Assembly: GCA_030835305.1 (NCBI GenBank)
Contig: JAURPJ010000112.1
Location: 1-64,000, forward strand
DNA length: 64,000 nt
Direction of reading: 5' to 3'
Origin: Verrucomicrobiota bacterium
GTDB taxonomy: Bacteria; Verrucomicrobiota; Verrucomicrobiia; Verrucomicrobiales; Akkermansiaceae
Every line of letters begins with the position of its first letter. Position 1 is the stretch's first letter. The position numbers and the translations under genes are program-made. Positions 45,944 to 55,692 of this stretch are shown here, piece after piece. Under the pieces are notes generated by a model. The model saw only the letters and a program-made list of their open reading frames with translations. It searched no databases and was not told the origin of the DNA.

Positions 45944-47176
45944 ATGATTTACAGGATGTTGTTACTCATGATATTTCTGTTGTGGCCTCTCGGAGCTGCC
46001 GAATGGCCGGAGTTTCGTGGGCCCAATGCCCACGGTGTGGTTGAGGCAAAGGATGTTCCTTCGAAAATGGGCACAGAGAATCTGGTTTGGAAAACTGATA
46101 TTCCAGGGAGTGGATGGTCTTCGCCGGTAATGAGTGGCGGCTTGATCGTAGTGACGACGGCGGTGAAGGCCGAGAAGCTTGAGTTGCGGGCCATCGCCTT
46201 GAATGCTGAGTCCGGCAAGGTGGTATGGGATCAAAAACTTTTCGAACCCAGCGAAGAAGAGGTTGGAGATATTCACTCGAAGAATAGTCTCGCGAGTAGC
46301 ACTCCCTTGATTGCTGATGGGTTGGTTTACGCCCACTTTGGACACATGGGAACCGCAGCGCTTACACTAAAGACCGGAAAGGTTAAGTGGAGCTTTCACA
46401 AAACCTACCCTTCCATGCACGGTAATGGCGGATGCCCGGTCCTGGTTGATGATGTATTAATCTTCAGTGCTGATGGCATAAAGAAAGGCCTCTTGCGGGG
46501 GCTTGACGCGAAGACCGGTAGACTCAGGTGGGAAGTTGACCGCAAGCGGGAGGTGAAGCAGAAGTTTTCATTTGGGACTCCCTTGGTGGTTGAAGTCGAT
46601 GGTAAGAAGGTTGCTGTAAGCCAAGGTAGTGGCATGGTTGGCGGGTATCGCCCCGTTGATGGCAAATTGCTATGGTGGGTTGGTTATGGAAAGGGGTTCT
46701 CAGTGGTTCCTCGTCCGGTATATCATGACGGACGAGTCTATGTGACAACAGGGTTCAATAAGGCCCAGCTTCTCGCGATTCGGTTGAATGGCGCTAAAGG
46801 GGAGGTGACTGAGTCTCATGTGGAATGGGCTGCCACCAGAGATATTCCGACGACTCCATCATTCGTAATCTCAGGAGAGGAGATCTACCTGACAGATGAT
46901 ACCGGGCGACTCAGTTGCCTGGACCGGAAATCGGGGGGGCGCTTGTGGCGGGACGGCTACAAACGAAAAATTTCCGCTTCACTGACTCTGGTGGGTAATC
47001 GTCTCTTCGCCTTCTCAGAAGAAGGTCAGGGATTTGTTCACGAGGTTTCTCGTGAGGGAGCCAAAGAAATTGTGGTCAATGAATTCGACGAGCCGATTTT
47101 CGCATCACCAATCGCTTTCGACGGAACAATGATCGTCCGTTCCAAAAGCGCGCTTTGGAGGTTCGGGAAGAAGTGA
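45944..47176 (+). CDS. Secreted PQQ-like beta-propeller protein
   Basis: This 410-residue protein has a signal peptide (MIYRMLLLMIFLLWPLGA) and then WPEFRGPNAHGVVEA, the opening often seen in PQQ-repeat proteins of Planctomycetota and Verrucomicrobiota. Repeats such as LVWKTDIPGSGWSSPVMSGG and LRGLDAKTGRLRWEVD fit a beta-propeller like that of BamB or PQQ-dependent enzymes, but the residues that bind PQQ in true dehydrogenases are not evident. It may be a binding or scaffold protein. The ATG at 45944 is chosen because it starts the signal peptide. Confidence 0.88.
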   Translation: MIYRMLLLMIFLLWPLGAAEWPEFRGPNAHGVVEAKDVPSKMGTENLVWKTDIPGSGWSSPVMSGGLIVVTTAVKAEKLELRAIALNAESGKVVWDQKLFEPSEEEVGDIHSKNSLASSTPLIADGLVYAHFGHMGTAALTLKTGKVKWSFHKTYPSMHGNGGCPVLVDDVLIFSADGIKKGLLRGLDAKTGRLRWEVDRKREVKQKFSFGTPLVVEVDGKKVAVSQGSGMVGGYRPVDGKLLWWVGYGKGFSVVPRPVYHDGRVYVTTGFNKAQLLAIRLNGAKGEVTESHVEWAATRDIPTTPSFVISGEEIYLTDDTGRLSCLDRKSGGRLWRDGYKRKISASLTLVGNRLFAFSEEGQGFVHEVSREGAKEIVVNEFDEPIFASPIAFDGTMIVRSKSALWRFGKK

Positions 47177-47182
47177 ACCACT

Positions 47183-47545
47183 CTACATGCTGAGGAGTTC
47201 GCGGAATCCTCCTTGGGGCATTCGCGAGCGGTCGAAACTTGGATCATTGGGGTCTCATATTTCGTTCATGCGAGGATCGTCCATGATTTTTTGGTTTGCG
47301 AGATCACGGGCTTCCTTCGATCCGAAAACGACCAAAGCGAACATGACAGTTTCGTTTTCCTTGGCACCAGTCAGGTCTCGGAACGAGCGCACGTATTTTA
47401 TATTGAGGTCATCGCCAATACACTCGCAGTATTTGAGTGCTCCGCAATCCTTCCAGACTTGGGCGGCGAATTTTGCGATGCTTTCGTATTTGTCGAGGCG
47501 ATCCTTGGCAAGGGGCAGGACAAATCCATCAATGTGGCGATTCAA
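47183..47545 (-). pseudogene. DUF1428 gene interrupted by an in-frame TGA
   Basis: A TTG at 47545 opens a frame matching DUF1428 (YbaA-like, about 115-120 residues): HIDGFVLPLAKDRLDKY, CGALKYCECIGDD and VMFALVVFGSKEARD. It meets TGA at 47255-47257 after 96 codons. The same frame continues without a shift through DPNDPSFDRSRMPQGGF to TAG at 47183, and this matches the family's C-terminal PFDxxRMxxGGF. A single base change can therefore explain the interruption. Function of the family is not established. It lies 41 bases after the DUF1501 gene and may belong to that transcript. Confidence 0.75.
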
Positions 47546-47586
47546 CCAGCGAAGGTTAGTTAAAAGCTGGGCGATGGAAGAATATT

Positions 47587-49041
47587 CTAGCCGAGAATTT
47601 CGGAGATGACCCGGGTCGGATTGACGCCGGTGAGTTTTTGATCTAGCCCCTGGTATTTGAAGGTGAGCTTGTGATGGTCGATGCCGAGTTGATGAAGGAT
47701 GGTCGTGTGCAGATCGCTGATGTGAACGGGGTCAGCTGTGATGTTGTAGCCGAAATCATCGGTTTCCCCATAAACCTGACCACCTTTGACTCCGCCTCCG
47801 GCCATCCACATTGAAAACGCCCGAGGGTGGTGGTCGCGACCATAGTTGGTCTCACTGAGTTGCCCCTGTGAATACACGGTGCGTCCAAATTCTCCTCCCC
47901 AGATTACCAGAGTGTCTTCCAACAATCCCCGTTGCTTGAGGTCTTGGACTAGGGCCCAACAGGGTTGATCGATGTCGTCACACTGGGGTTTGATATTTGC
48001 GGGAAGGTTTCCGTGCTGGTCCCAGCCACGGTGGAAAATTTGTACGAACTGGACTCCGCGTTCCATCATGCGGCGCGCCAAGATGCAGGAGCTGGCAAAT
48101 GAACCCGGCGTCTTTGACTGCGGGCCATACATCTTGTGGATTTGCTCGCTTTCAGAAGAGAGATCGCTGAGTTCGGGAACGGAAGCCTGCATGCGGAAGG
48201 CCATCTCATACTGCTGCATACGGGTTTGAATCTCTTGATCTCCAACCGAGTCGTAGCTCTTTTGGTTGAGAGTGTTCAGTGAGTCGAGCATGTTGCGGCG
48301 AAGATCGCGGTCAATACCCGGGGCATCACGAAGATAAAGAACGGGATCGCCCTTTGGTCTGAAGGCAACGCCGGCAAACTTGCCGGGAAGGAAGCCCGAA
48401 CCCCAAAGTCTGGAGGAAATCGCTTGCACGTTACCGGGGCCAGTGTGCTGGGCGTGCAGGACGACGAAGTTTGGAAGATCTTCGTTTTGGGATCCGAGAC
48501 CATAGGCGAGCCAGGAACCAAGCGACGGTTTTCCGTTTTGTTGGGTGCCGGTGTAGCAAAGCTGATTGGCCGGTTCGTGGTTGATGGCCTCGGTGTTCAT
48601 GGATTTGATGATGGCGATGTCATCGGCCATTTTCGCGGTGTGCGGAAGGAGTTCTGAAATCCAGGTGCCCGATTTTCCGTGCTGATTGAACTTGAAAACT
48701 GAAGGTGCGAGGGGGAATTTCGCCTGGCCGGAAGTCATTCCGGTGAGGCGTTGACCTTGTTCTTTAAGATATTCCGAAAGGTCCTCGGCAAAGCGATCCT
48801 TTAACTTGGGTTTGTAGTCAAATAGATCGAGCTGGCTTGGAGCTCCGAGCATGGAAAGGTAAATGACCCGTCTGGCCTTGGGTGCAACTTTCTTGATGGT
48901 GGCGGGAACCGTGGAGTTAGCGAGTCCGCTTAGAGTTCCAGGCAGTAGCGTGGCCAGTGAGGCCGCCCCGAGGCCTGTCCCGTTTTTGCGAAAGAACTGG
49001 CGGCGTGAGATGGCAGCGTTGAATTCTGCAACGGTTTTCAT
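47587..49041 (-). CDS. DUF1501 exported protein (partner of DUF1553)
   Basis: This 484-residue DUF1501 protein has a twin-arginine-like signal ([18 protein letters not shown]). It shows the family stretches [52 protein letters not shown], and [15 protein letters not shown]. This subgroup is the one that pairs with DUF1549/DUF1553 genes. It begins 11 bases after the DUF1553 gene, so the two form an operon. The fold resembles alkaline phosphatase and sulfatase, but the natural substrate is unknown. Confidence 0.95.
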   Translation of the reverse strand: MKTVAEFNAAISRRQFFRKNGTGLGAASLATLLPGTLSGLANSTVPATIKKVAPKARRVIYLSMLGAPSQLDLFDYKPKLKDRFAEDLSEYLKEQGQRLTGMTSGQAKFPLAPSVFKFNQHGKSGTWISELLPHTAKMADDIAIIKSMNTEAINHEPANQLCYTGTQQNGKPSLGSWLAYGLGSQNEDLPNFVVLHAQHTGPGNVQAISSRLWGSGFLPGKFAGVAFRPKGDPVLYLRDAPGIDRDLRRNMLDSLNTLNQKSYDSVGDQEIQTRMQQYEMAFRMQASVPELSDLSSESEQIHKMYGPQSKTPGSFASSCILARRMMERGVQFVQIFHRGWDQHGNLPANIKPQCDDIDQPCWALVQDLKQRGLLEDTLVIWGGEFGRTVYSQGQLSETNYGRDHHPRAFSMWMAGGGVKGGQVYGETDDFGYNITADPVHISDLHTTILHQLGIDHHKLTFKYQGLDQKLTGVNPTRVISEILG

Positions 49042-49052
49042 GTCAATGAGTG

Positions 49053-52000
49053 CTACTTGGACAGGGTTTCGTCGAGGTTGAAAATCTGGGAGGCAATCAG
49101 CGTCCAGGCAGCCAGCTCGTGCTTGGGAATCGAGGTGTCCGTTTTAAATTCTCCAACGGACACGAGCTGATCGGCAAGCTCCGGCTTCTCCTGATAGTAG
49201 GCGAGGTGATGGTCGAGAGCCTTGCGAACCACTTCCTGTTCTTCATTGCTTAGAGTTCTTGCCATGAGGATCATGGTGATGAAGTCGAGGCGCTGACTGA
49301 AGGCTTGGTTTTGCTTGAGGGTTTTCGTCGCGAGAACACGAGCTGCTTCAACGAACTGCGGGTCGTTCATGGTGACAAGCGTTGCCAACGGAGTGTTTGT
49401 GCGATCGCGGCGGACGCAAAAAACCTCGCGGGTCGGCACATTGAGAATTTCCATGTTCGGCGGTGCTGCGGTGCGCTTCCAGAAAGTGTAAATCGAGCGG
49501 CGGTAAAGCCCGTCGCCCTGGTCCTGTTTGTAGAAACGGGTGTTGGATTGCTTCATCGCGACGGCTTCCCAAATCCCGTCCGGTTGGTAGGGCTTGACCG
49601 GAGGTCCCCCGATCTTGTCGACGAGAAGCCCGCTCGCAGCGAGGGCTAGGTCCCGGAGTTGCTCGCCTTCGAGTCGATATCTTGGCCCGCGCCAAAGGTA
49701 GCGATTCCCGCTGTCCTTCTCGCGGTTTGCCGAAATGGTCTTTGCCGACTGCTGGTAGGTGGCGGAGGAAGTGATCAACTTGATGATGTGGTGAAGATCC
49801 CAACCACTGTCGACAAGTTCGGTGGCGAGATAATCGAGTAGCTTGGGATGGGTTGGCTGGGCTCCCATGATGCCAAAATCTTCAGTGGTTTCAACAATCC
49901 CGCGACCGAAGAAGTAGTACCACATGCGATTGACGGTCACGCGAGCCGTGAGCGGATTTTTTTCGGACACCAACCAGTCGGCGAGGTCTTTTCGTGAGAG
50001 TTTTTTGTCTCCTTGTTCGTAACCGAAAACTTCCGGGATGGCAGCGTAGACCTTCTCTCTTTCCAACGAATAATCACCACGTTCCAGGATGTGAGCGAAG
50101 GCAGCTTCCGGCTTTTCCTGCATGATCAAGGTTGCGGATCCCCGATCATTGATTTGCTTTTTCTCTGTGACGAGTTGCTCCCGCTTTTCCTCCAGTTCGT
50201 TTGTCAGGGGATCAATATTTGAGAGGAAGCAGGTGTAAGTCGCACTCTTTTGGCTGCCGTCGCGTTGGGCTGCCAGCAGGACAAGAGACTTTTGGAAGTC
50301 ATCGGTCGCATTGAAGAAAAGGATTTCTTCAATGGAGAGCTTGCGACGGGCTATTCTCAGCGTGTGCAGGGAAGCTTTTCCAGTCAGTCCCAAATCAGGG
50401 TGACGCCCTCCGAGACGCAGTGGAGCGCTGGTCTTGATGGTCGAGATCTCACTGGAATGGCTCCGTTCCAGGTCCACTGATTCCAGGTTGAGGTAAATGG
50501 TGATGGACTCGGCGGGTTTCTTCCTGCCGTCGTAGACGATGGCGAAGTGATGCCATTTTCGGAGCTCCAGGGGTTGGGCTGTGACTGCTTTGATTGCTTG
50601 ATCAGGCCATTGCTCGATGAAGTGGGCCCCCAATTTTCCGTCTTCCAGCCAGAGGTCCCAGCCGCGGAAGTCTGCGGTTGAATCCATGCGCGAAATAAGA
50701 GGACCTTTGGCACCTTTCTCCAGATAGAGGTAACCTGAGAAGGTGATTTGGTCCCGGGCCTCGAAGCCGGCGAAGTCGCCAAGGGCGAGATTTAAGTCTT
50801 CGAGTTCGGGGACTCGTCCAACGACATCGGCTTCCCGGGTGGCACCTTCGAAGGGGATGGTTTTTGAATTTTCCCGTGCAGTGATGGTCAGTTGCGAATC
50901 TTTGATCACCAAAGGAAGATCGATTTCAAAGAAACCTTCCATCATAGACTCACGGTTTGGGGCCTTGCCCTTGCTCTCAAGCCACTTCTTAAAATCAGGA
51001 CCGGCATTTGCCCGCCGTTCCTCAATGAGTCGATCGATTTTGGCGATTTCCTGTTCCAGGGAGGAGAGTCTTTCCCGGTCTCTCGGGCGGGGTGCAAAAA
51101 CGGTCGGCGGATGTTCAGCTTGGTTCCGGTCCATCGCCTTCATGGTTGTGTTGCGGAAAAAGGCGGTGAGGGAGTAGAAGTCCTTCTGCGAGATGGGATC
51201 GAACTTGTGGTCATGGCAGGCGGCACAGCCGGTGCTTAATCCAAGCCAAACTGCAGAGGTGGTGGAGACTTGGTCTGCCGCATAGATCGCTTCGTATTCC
51301 TTGGCAATCGCCCCTCCCTCGCCGGTGGTGGGCATGCAGCGGTTGAAGCCGGTTGCGATTTTCTGATCGAGCGTTGCATTCTGCAGTAGGTCGCCCGCGA
51401 TCTGTTCGCGGGTGAATTGGTCGAAAGGCATGTTCTTGCGGAAGGCCTCAATGACCCAGTCGCGATACGGCCAGATGGCGCGGTAGTTGTCGATATGGAT
51501 GCCGTGGGTGTCGGCGTAGCGGGCGGCATCAAGCCAGTGGCGGGCGAAGTTCTCAGCGTAAGCGTCGGTCGCGAGGAGCCGGGCCACGGTCAGTTCGACA
51601 GCAGTGGAAAGGTCCTGGGCTGCCATCTCGCGAAAGGAGGAAACTTCTTCCGGAGTGGGAGGGAGCCCGGTGAGATCAAAAGTGAGTCGACGGAGGAGGC
51701 GGGCCGCATCTTCGGGCGGGCCCGGCTTAAGGTTCTCTTCGAGATGTTTGGCGGCGATAAATTTATCGACGGCATTGGTTCCCCAATTGGATTTCGGGGG
51801 AGCCGGTTTGACCGGGTTCAGGAAGGACCAATGTTCCTCATAAGGTGCACCCTGAGTGATCCACTTTTTAATCAGTGAGATTTCGTCGGCATCAAATGGC
51901 TTTTTGTGTGACTCGGGCGGGGGCATGACGTCATCGACATCAGAGGTCGTGATGCGCTTGAAGAACTCCGAGGCTTCGGCGTCACCTTTAATAATCGAGG

Positions 52001-52220
52001 GCTCTCCGTTGGCACGCTTTTGAAAGGCATACTCCTCCCGGTCGAGCCGGAGCGGGTATTTCTTGGGCGCACGGGTCGAGGAATCGGGGCCGTGGCAGTG
52101 GTAGCACTTTTCGGAAATGAGCGGCTGGATGTGGTCGTTGAAGTCGACGATATCAGGGAGATTGATTTCCTTTGCCGAGGCTGAAATCAGAGTGAGAAAG
52201 ATGACGGGAAATCGCTTCAT
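49053..52220 (-). CDS. DUF1549/DUF1553 planctomycete-type cytochrome protein with LamG-like insert
   Basis: This 1055-residue exported protein has a signal peptide (residues 1-16), a heme c motif C39-Y-H-C-H43 in a planctomycete cytochrome domain ([10 protein letters not shown]), a DUF1549 domain ([32 protein letters not shown]), and a second CxxCH in [15 protein letters not shown] concanavalin/LamG-like beta-sandwich follows near residues 440-660, then DUF1553 ([20 protein letters not shown]). Such proteins are highly expanded in Planctomycetota and Verrucomicrobiota. Their role is unproven, though the heme and glycan-binding parts suggest redox work on extracellular polysaccharide. The DUF1501 partner follows. 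Confidence 0.95.
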   Translation of the reverse strand: MKRFPVIFLTLISASAKEINLPDIVDFNDHIQPLISEKCYHCHGPDSSTRAPKKYPLRLDREEYAFQKRANGEPSIIKGDAEASEFFKRITTSDVDDVMPPPESHKKPFDADEISLIKKWITQGAPYEEHWSFLNPVKPAPPKSNWGTNAVDKFIAAKHLEENLKPGPPEDAARLLRRLTFDLTGLPPTPEEVSSFREMAAQDLSTAVELTVARLLATDAYAENFARHWLDAARYADTHGIHIDNYRAIWPYRDWVIEAFRKNMPFDQFTREQIAGDLLQNATLDQKIATGFNRCMPTTGEGGAIAKEYEAIYAADQVSTTSAVWLGLSTGCAACHDHKFDPISQKDFYSLTAFFRNTTMKAMDRNQAEHPPTVFAPRPRDRERLSSLEQEIAKIDRLIEERRANAGPDFKKWLESKGKAPNRESMMEGFFEIDLPLVIKDSQLTITARENSKTIPFEGATREADVVGRVPELEDLNLALGDFAGFEARDQITFSGYLYLEKGAKGPLISRMDSTADFRGWDLWLEDGKLGAHFIEQWPDQAIKAVTAQPLELRKWHHFAIVYDGRKKPAESITIYLNLESVDLERSHSSEISTIKTSAPLRLGGRHPDLGLTGKASLHTLRIARRKLSIEEILFFNATDDFQKSLVLLAAQRDGSQKSATYTCFLSNIDPLTNELEEKREQLVTEKKQINDRGSATLIMQEKPEAAFAHILERGDYSLEREKVYAAIPEVFGYEQGDKKLSRKDLADWLVSEKNPLTARVTVNRMWYYFFGRGIVETTEDFGIMGAQPTHPKLLDYLATELVDSGWDLHHIIKLITSSATYQQSAKTISANREKDSGNRYLWRGPRYRLEGEQLRDLALAASGLLVDKIGGPPVKPYQPDGIWEAVAMKQSNTRFYKQDQGDGLYRRSIYTFWKRTAAPPNMEILNVPTREVFCVRRDRTNTPLATLVTMNDPQFVEAARVLATKTLKQNQAFSQRLDFITMILMARTLSNEEQEVVRKALDHHLAYYQEKPELADQLVSVGEFKTDTSIPKHELAAWTLIASQIFNLDETLSK

Positions 52221-52270
52221 GCCTTAGTTCAAGCTACGTCGAAACTTCGGGATTTCATGCAGAAATGCCC

Positions 52271-52804
52271 TCAATCGCCTTGATCCCCGAGCTGGAGAGC
52301 ACCGAGGCAGGCGTGGATCTTGAAGTCAATCTGGACTCCGGCCTTTTCCTTTGCCTGCATGAAGGATGCAAGTTGGTTTAAGTGAACCACGTGGGTGGTG
52401 ATATCCTCGCCTCCGACCCCGCCGCCTGCCTCGGTCTTGACGCAGTTTTCGGCCAGAAACAAATGGGTGATTTCGTCAGTCATGCCCGCAGAGGTTGGTG
52501 AACTGAGCAGCGGGGAAATTTTTTCGGCGGTGTAGCCGGTTTCTTCGAGCAATTCGCGTGCGGCGCAGTCGATGATGGCTTCATTTGCAAATTCCTCCTC
52601 ATCGCCAATTAATCCGGCGCAAATTTCGAGAACGCGCGCTCCCACAGGACGGCGGTATTGTTCGACCAGGATGACTTGGCGGTCGGCAGTGAAGGCAAAG
52701 GTGCCGACGACGCCGGTCGCATTGGGGCGGGTGGCGAACTCCCAATCGTTGATTTCTCGTAGTGAAAGGAAGCGACCTTCGTGGTGGGAAGTGATCTCGG
52801 GCAT
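52271..52804 (-). CDS. Nudix hydrolase (ADP-ribose pyrophosphatase-like)
   Basis: This 177-residue cytoplasmic protein has a Nudix box EAIIDCAARELLEETGY near the centre, which keeps the E-x7-RE-x2-EE-x-G core; the leading glycine sits two residues further away than in the standard box. Context such as ILVEQYRRPVGARVLEICAG matches ADP-sugar pyrophosphatases (NudF type), so it probably hydrolyses ADP-ribose or a similar nucleoside diphosphate derivative. The ATG at 52804 is used; an in-frame GTG at 52819 would add five residues. It is divergent from eboD. Confidence 0.9.
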   Translation of the reverse strand: MPEITSHHEGRFLSLREINDWEFATRPNATGVVGTFAFTADRQVILVEQYRRPVGARVLEICAGLIGDEEEFANEAIIDCAARELLEETGYTAEKISPLLSSPTSAGMTDEITHLFLAENCVKTEAGGGVGGEDITTHVVHLNQLASFMQAKEKAGVQIDFKIHACLGALQLGDQGD

Positions 52805-52872
52805 GTTTTCACGATACACGGCAAAGAATCGGTGGCCAAGCCACGTATGAAGCGTTAGATAAAGGGACTTAA

Positions 52873-54033
52873 ATGAGCGGAGAGGATTTTAATATCACGG
52901 TGAGTTTTCAGCACCGGATCCGATTTACCCGGGCGGCATTCGCTCCGGGAAATCGTTTGGTGGCTGAACTTTTGGTAACCCGGGGTCGGAGCAAGGTGCT
53001 GGTTTTTGTGGAAAAGGGTCTTCGCGGGTTCTTTCCACAGCTGGAAGGCGAGATTCAGGATTATTTTTCTGATCTGAGCGGATTGCGGCTGACCGGGGTG
53101 GAGTGGCTGGCCGGTGGCGAGGAGGCAAAACGGGATGCTCAAGTGTATCAGGCCGCGATGGCGGCGATCGAGCGGCATCACATTGACCGGCATTCTTATG
53201 TTGTCGTGATTGGTGGAGGAGCTTTTTTGGATGTTATTGGATTTGCCGCTGCAACCGGCCACCGCGGAGTGCGTTTGGTGAGATTTCCAACAACGACCCT
53301 TTCGCAGGATGACAGCGGAGTGGGCGTCAAGAATGGCATCAATGCCTTTGAAAAAAAGAACTTCATTGGTGCGTTTGCGGTTCCCTACGCCGTGGTGAAC
53401 GATTTCCGGTTTCTGCACACCCAGCCGGAGTTAACCCGGCGTGCGGGACTCATCGAGGCCGTTAAGGTGGCCTTGGTTCGTGACGGGGAGTTTTTCGGTT
53501 GGATGGAGGAGAATGTGGAGGGCCTGCGTTCTTTGGATGAAACCACGCTCGAAGAAGCAGTGCAGCGTTCGGCAATTCATCATGCCAGGCATATCGCCCA
53601 AGGTGGCGACCCCTTCGAATTGGGGAGCAGCCGGCCGTTGGACTACGGACATTGGGCGGCTCACAAGCTTGAGCAGCTCACTGATTTTGAACTGAGTCAC
53701 GGCGAGGCGGTTTCGGTCGGTGTCGCTCTTGATACTCTTTATGCGGCAAAGGTTGGCTTGCTTGATCCCGACGACGCTGAACGGGTTTTGAAGGTGATCG
53801 AAGGGCTGGAGCTGCCGGTTTGGCACGAGGCACTCGAGCTGCGCGATTCCAAGGGGCGTCGCTGCGTTTTCAATGGTCTTGAGGAATTCCGGGAACATTT
53901 GGGCGGAGAACTCACGGTGCTGCTTTTGAAAGAGCCCGGAGTGGGAGTGGACGTGCATGAAATCGACGAGGCGGTCTGGGAGGATTGCGCAGAAGAGCTT
54001 AAGCGCCGTTCCTTGTCGCTCGCCTCGAATTAG
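52873..54033 (+). CDS. eboD: EboD-like sugar phosphate cyclase (3-dehydroquinate synthase family)
   Basis: This 386-residue protein is in the sugar phosphate cyclase family. NAD-binding IGGGAFLD (113-120) and metal ligands E195 (IEAVK), H260/H264 (GHWAAHKLEQ) and H276 (SHGEAV) are present. The stretches IDRHSYVVVIGGGA, PTTTLSQDDSGVGVKNGINAF and GSSRPLDYGHWAAHKLEQL match EboD of the ebo cluster much better than canonical AroB. Ebo genes are linked to transport or processing of metabolites such as scytonemin precursors in cyanobacteria. The exact reaction of EboD is unknown. The eboF-like gene follows; other ebo genes are not in the window. A separate AroB may exist elsewhere. Confidence 0.85.
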   Translation: MSGEDFNITVSFQHRIRFTRAAFAPGNRLVAELLVTRGRSKVLVFVEKGLRGFFPQLEGEIQDYFSDLSGLRLTGVEWLAGGEEAKRDAQVYQAAMAAIERHHIDRHSYVVVIGGGAFLDVIGFAAATGHRGVRLVRFPTTTLSQDDSGVGVKNGINAFEKKNFIGAFAVPYAVVNDFRFLHTQPELTRRAGLIEAVKVALVRDGEFFGWMEENVEGLRSLDETTLEEAVQRSAIHHARHIAQGGDPFELGSSRPLDYGHWAAHKLEQLTDFELSHGEAVSVGVALDTLYAAKVGLLDPDDAERVLKVIEGLELPVWHEALELRDSKGRRCVFNGLEEFREHLGGELTVLLLKEPGVGVDVHEIDEAVWEDCAEELKRRSLSLASN

Positions 54034-54235
54034 CGGAACTTGCGCTGACGCGTCACTTCACCTCGAGGTGGAGACAACCGAAATTCTTTCGCTTGTCGCC
54101 GGTTTCCATGGCCTTTGGCGAAATTGCTCCCGTTTTCATGGGCGGTGGTCTCTTACTCAATCGTCACGACATCATCGGTTTTTCGTATCCATCACTACGA
54201 AAGTCATGGTCACTGACGTTTGGCAGTTGTTTTTC

Positions 54236-54243
54236 GGAGGAGA
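54236..54243 (+). promoter_or_regulatory. Ribosome binding site that sets the eboF start
   Basis: GGAGGAGA ends a few bases before the GTG at 54247. This is a strong Shine-Dalgarno match at normal spacing and favours that GTG over the later ATG at 54262 and the earlier TTG at 54220. Strong sites of this kind are rare elsewhere in the window. Confidence 0.65.
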
Positions 54244-54246
54244 TCG

Positions 54247-55608
54247 GTGGATTTTCAGGCCATGGGAAAACGCGTTGCGGTGCTGAATGTCGTTGGTTTG
54301 ACACGTTCGGTTTTGGATGAAATGCCTCGACTGAAGAAGTGGAGCGGGGAGCGGGAACTAAAGAGCTTTAAACCGGCCTTTCCGGCGGTGACTTGCACGG
54401 CGCAAAGTTCCTACCTGACTGGAAAGGCTGTTGGTGACCACGGGATTGTCGGGAATGGCTGGTATGATCGTGAGGATGCCGAGGTGAAGTTCTGGAAGCA
54501 GTCCAATCATCTTGTCAAAGGGGAGAAGGTTTGGGAGGCGGCGGGCGTCAAGTGCGCCAAGATGTTTTGGTGGTATAATATGTACTCGTCGGCAGATTTT
54601 GCGGCGACACCGAGGCCGCTTTATCCGGCCGACGGACGAAAATTTTTCGATATCCACACACAGCCAATGGGGATGCGCGAGGAGATCAAGGCGGACCTCG
54701 GCGACTTTCCTTTCCCGGCGTTTTGGGGGCCGAAAGCCGGGATCGGATCATCCGATTGGATTGCCAAAAGCGCTCGCTGGATTGAGGGAAAGGAAAATCC
54801 GGCGCTCAATCTGGTGTATCTGCCTCATCTCGATTACGGGCTGCAGAAGTATGGACCTGGTGCTCCCGAAATGGCGGCGGAGTATCGAGCCATCGACGAG
54901 GTGACTTGTGACCTGATCGACTTCCTGGAAGGACGGGGTGTTGAGGTTCTTGTGCTTTCCGAATACGGGATCTCGAAGGTTTCCAAACCAGTTCATCTCA
55001 ATCGACTTTTTCGCAAGAAAGGATGGATTCAGGTGAAAGACGAGCTTGGTCTGGAAACCCTCGATTGTGGTGGCTGCAAAGCTTTCGCGGTGGCGGATCA
55101 TCAGGCGGCACATGTTTATGTGAATGACCCCTCGATTGCCAAGGAAGTGAGAAAAGTGGTTCTGGCGACCGATGGAGTGGAGGAGATCCGGGAAGGCCGG
55201 GAGTTATGGGGCGAGGGAATCGGCGCGGAGCGCGGCGGTGATTTTGTAGCAGTTTCGGACGAGGACGCTTGGTTCACTTACTACTTTTGGGAGGACGATG
55301 CCAAAGCACCGGACTACGCCCGGTGCATCGACATCCACCGCAAGCCCGGATACGATCCAGTGGAGTTGTTTTTGGACCCCGGGATCAAATTTCCGATCGT
55401 AAAGATCGGGGGATTCCTCGTGAAGAAGAAGCTCGGCGTTCGTGGACTCATGGATGTCATTCCGCTTGATGCCGACTTGGTCAAGGGCTCGCACGGGCGG
55501 GACAATGTTTCCCAAGAGGAGCAGCCGCTCGTCATTGGCGAGGGAGCCGGGCAGGTCTCTTCAGCTGAGGGAGTCTTCGACTGGATTCGGGACTCGTTGA
55601 CAAAGTGA
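54247..55608 (+). CDS. eboF: EboF-like alkaline phosphatase/phosphodiesterase superfamily protein
   Basis: This 453-residue protein resembles nucleotide pyrophosphatase/phosphodiesterases. The nucleophile region reads FPAVTCTAQSSYLTG (about 45-59) followed by DHGIVGNGWYDRE. Two usual metal-site motifs are altered: the N-terminal D-G is N-V-V-G (VLNVVGLT), and the S-D-H-G motif is S-E-Y-G-I. The same forms are, to my knowledge, typical of the EboF branch. With the preceding eboD gene it forms a partial ebo cluster. It has no signal peptide, so a cytoplasmic role is likely. Substrate unknown. Confidence 0.82.
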   Translation: MDFQAMGKRVAVLNVVGLTRSVLDEMPRLKKWSGERELKSFKPAFPAVTCTAQSSYLTGKAVGDHGIVGNGWYDREDAEVKFWKQSNHLVKGEKVWEAAGVKCAKMFWWYNMYSSADFAATPRPLYPADGRKFFDIHTQPMGMREEIKADLGDFPFPAFWGPKAGIGSSDWIAKSARWIEGKENPALNLVYLPHLDYGLQKYGPGAPEMAAEYRAIDEVTCDLIDFLEGRGVEVLVLSEYGISKVSKPVHLNRLFRKKGWIQVKDELGLETLDCGGCKAFAVADHQAAHVYVNDPSIAKEVRKVVLATDGVEEIREGRELWGEGIGAERGGDFVAVSDEDAWFTYYFWEDDAKAPDYARCIDIHRKPGYDPVELFLDPGIKFPIVKIGGFLVKKKLGVRGLMDVIPLDADLVKGSHGRDNVSQEEQPLVIGEGAGQVSSAEGVFDWIRDSLTK

Positions 55609-55692
55609 CCGGCAGCTGATTCAACCCAAACATCGCCAGACAGGACAAGGGTTCTCTTTTTCCTGTTGTGATCCCTTCCAGCATCCAGATTT

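Noticed and set aside
10076-47257. Idea that TGA is recoded as a sense codon in this organism
   Set aside because: Many confident genes (symporter, argA-like, prfC) end in TGA at the expected place, and prfC is present; the in-frame TGAs are better explained by mutation or error.
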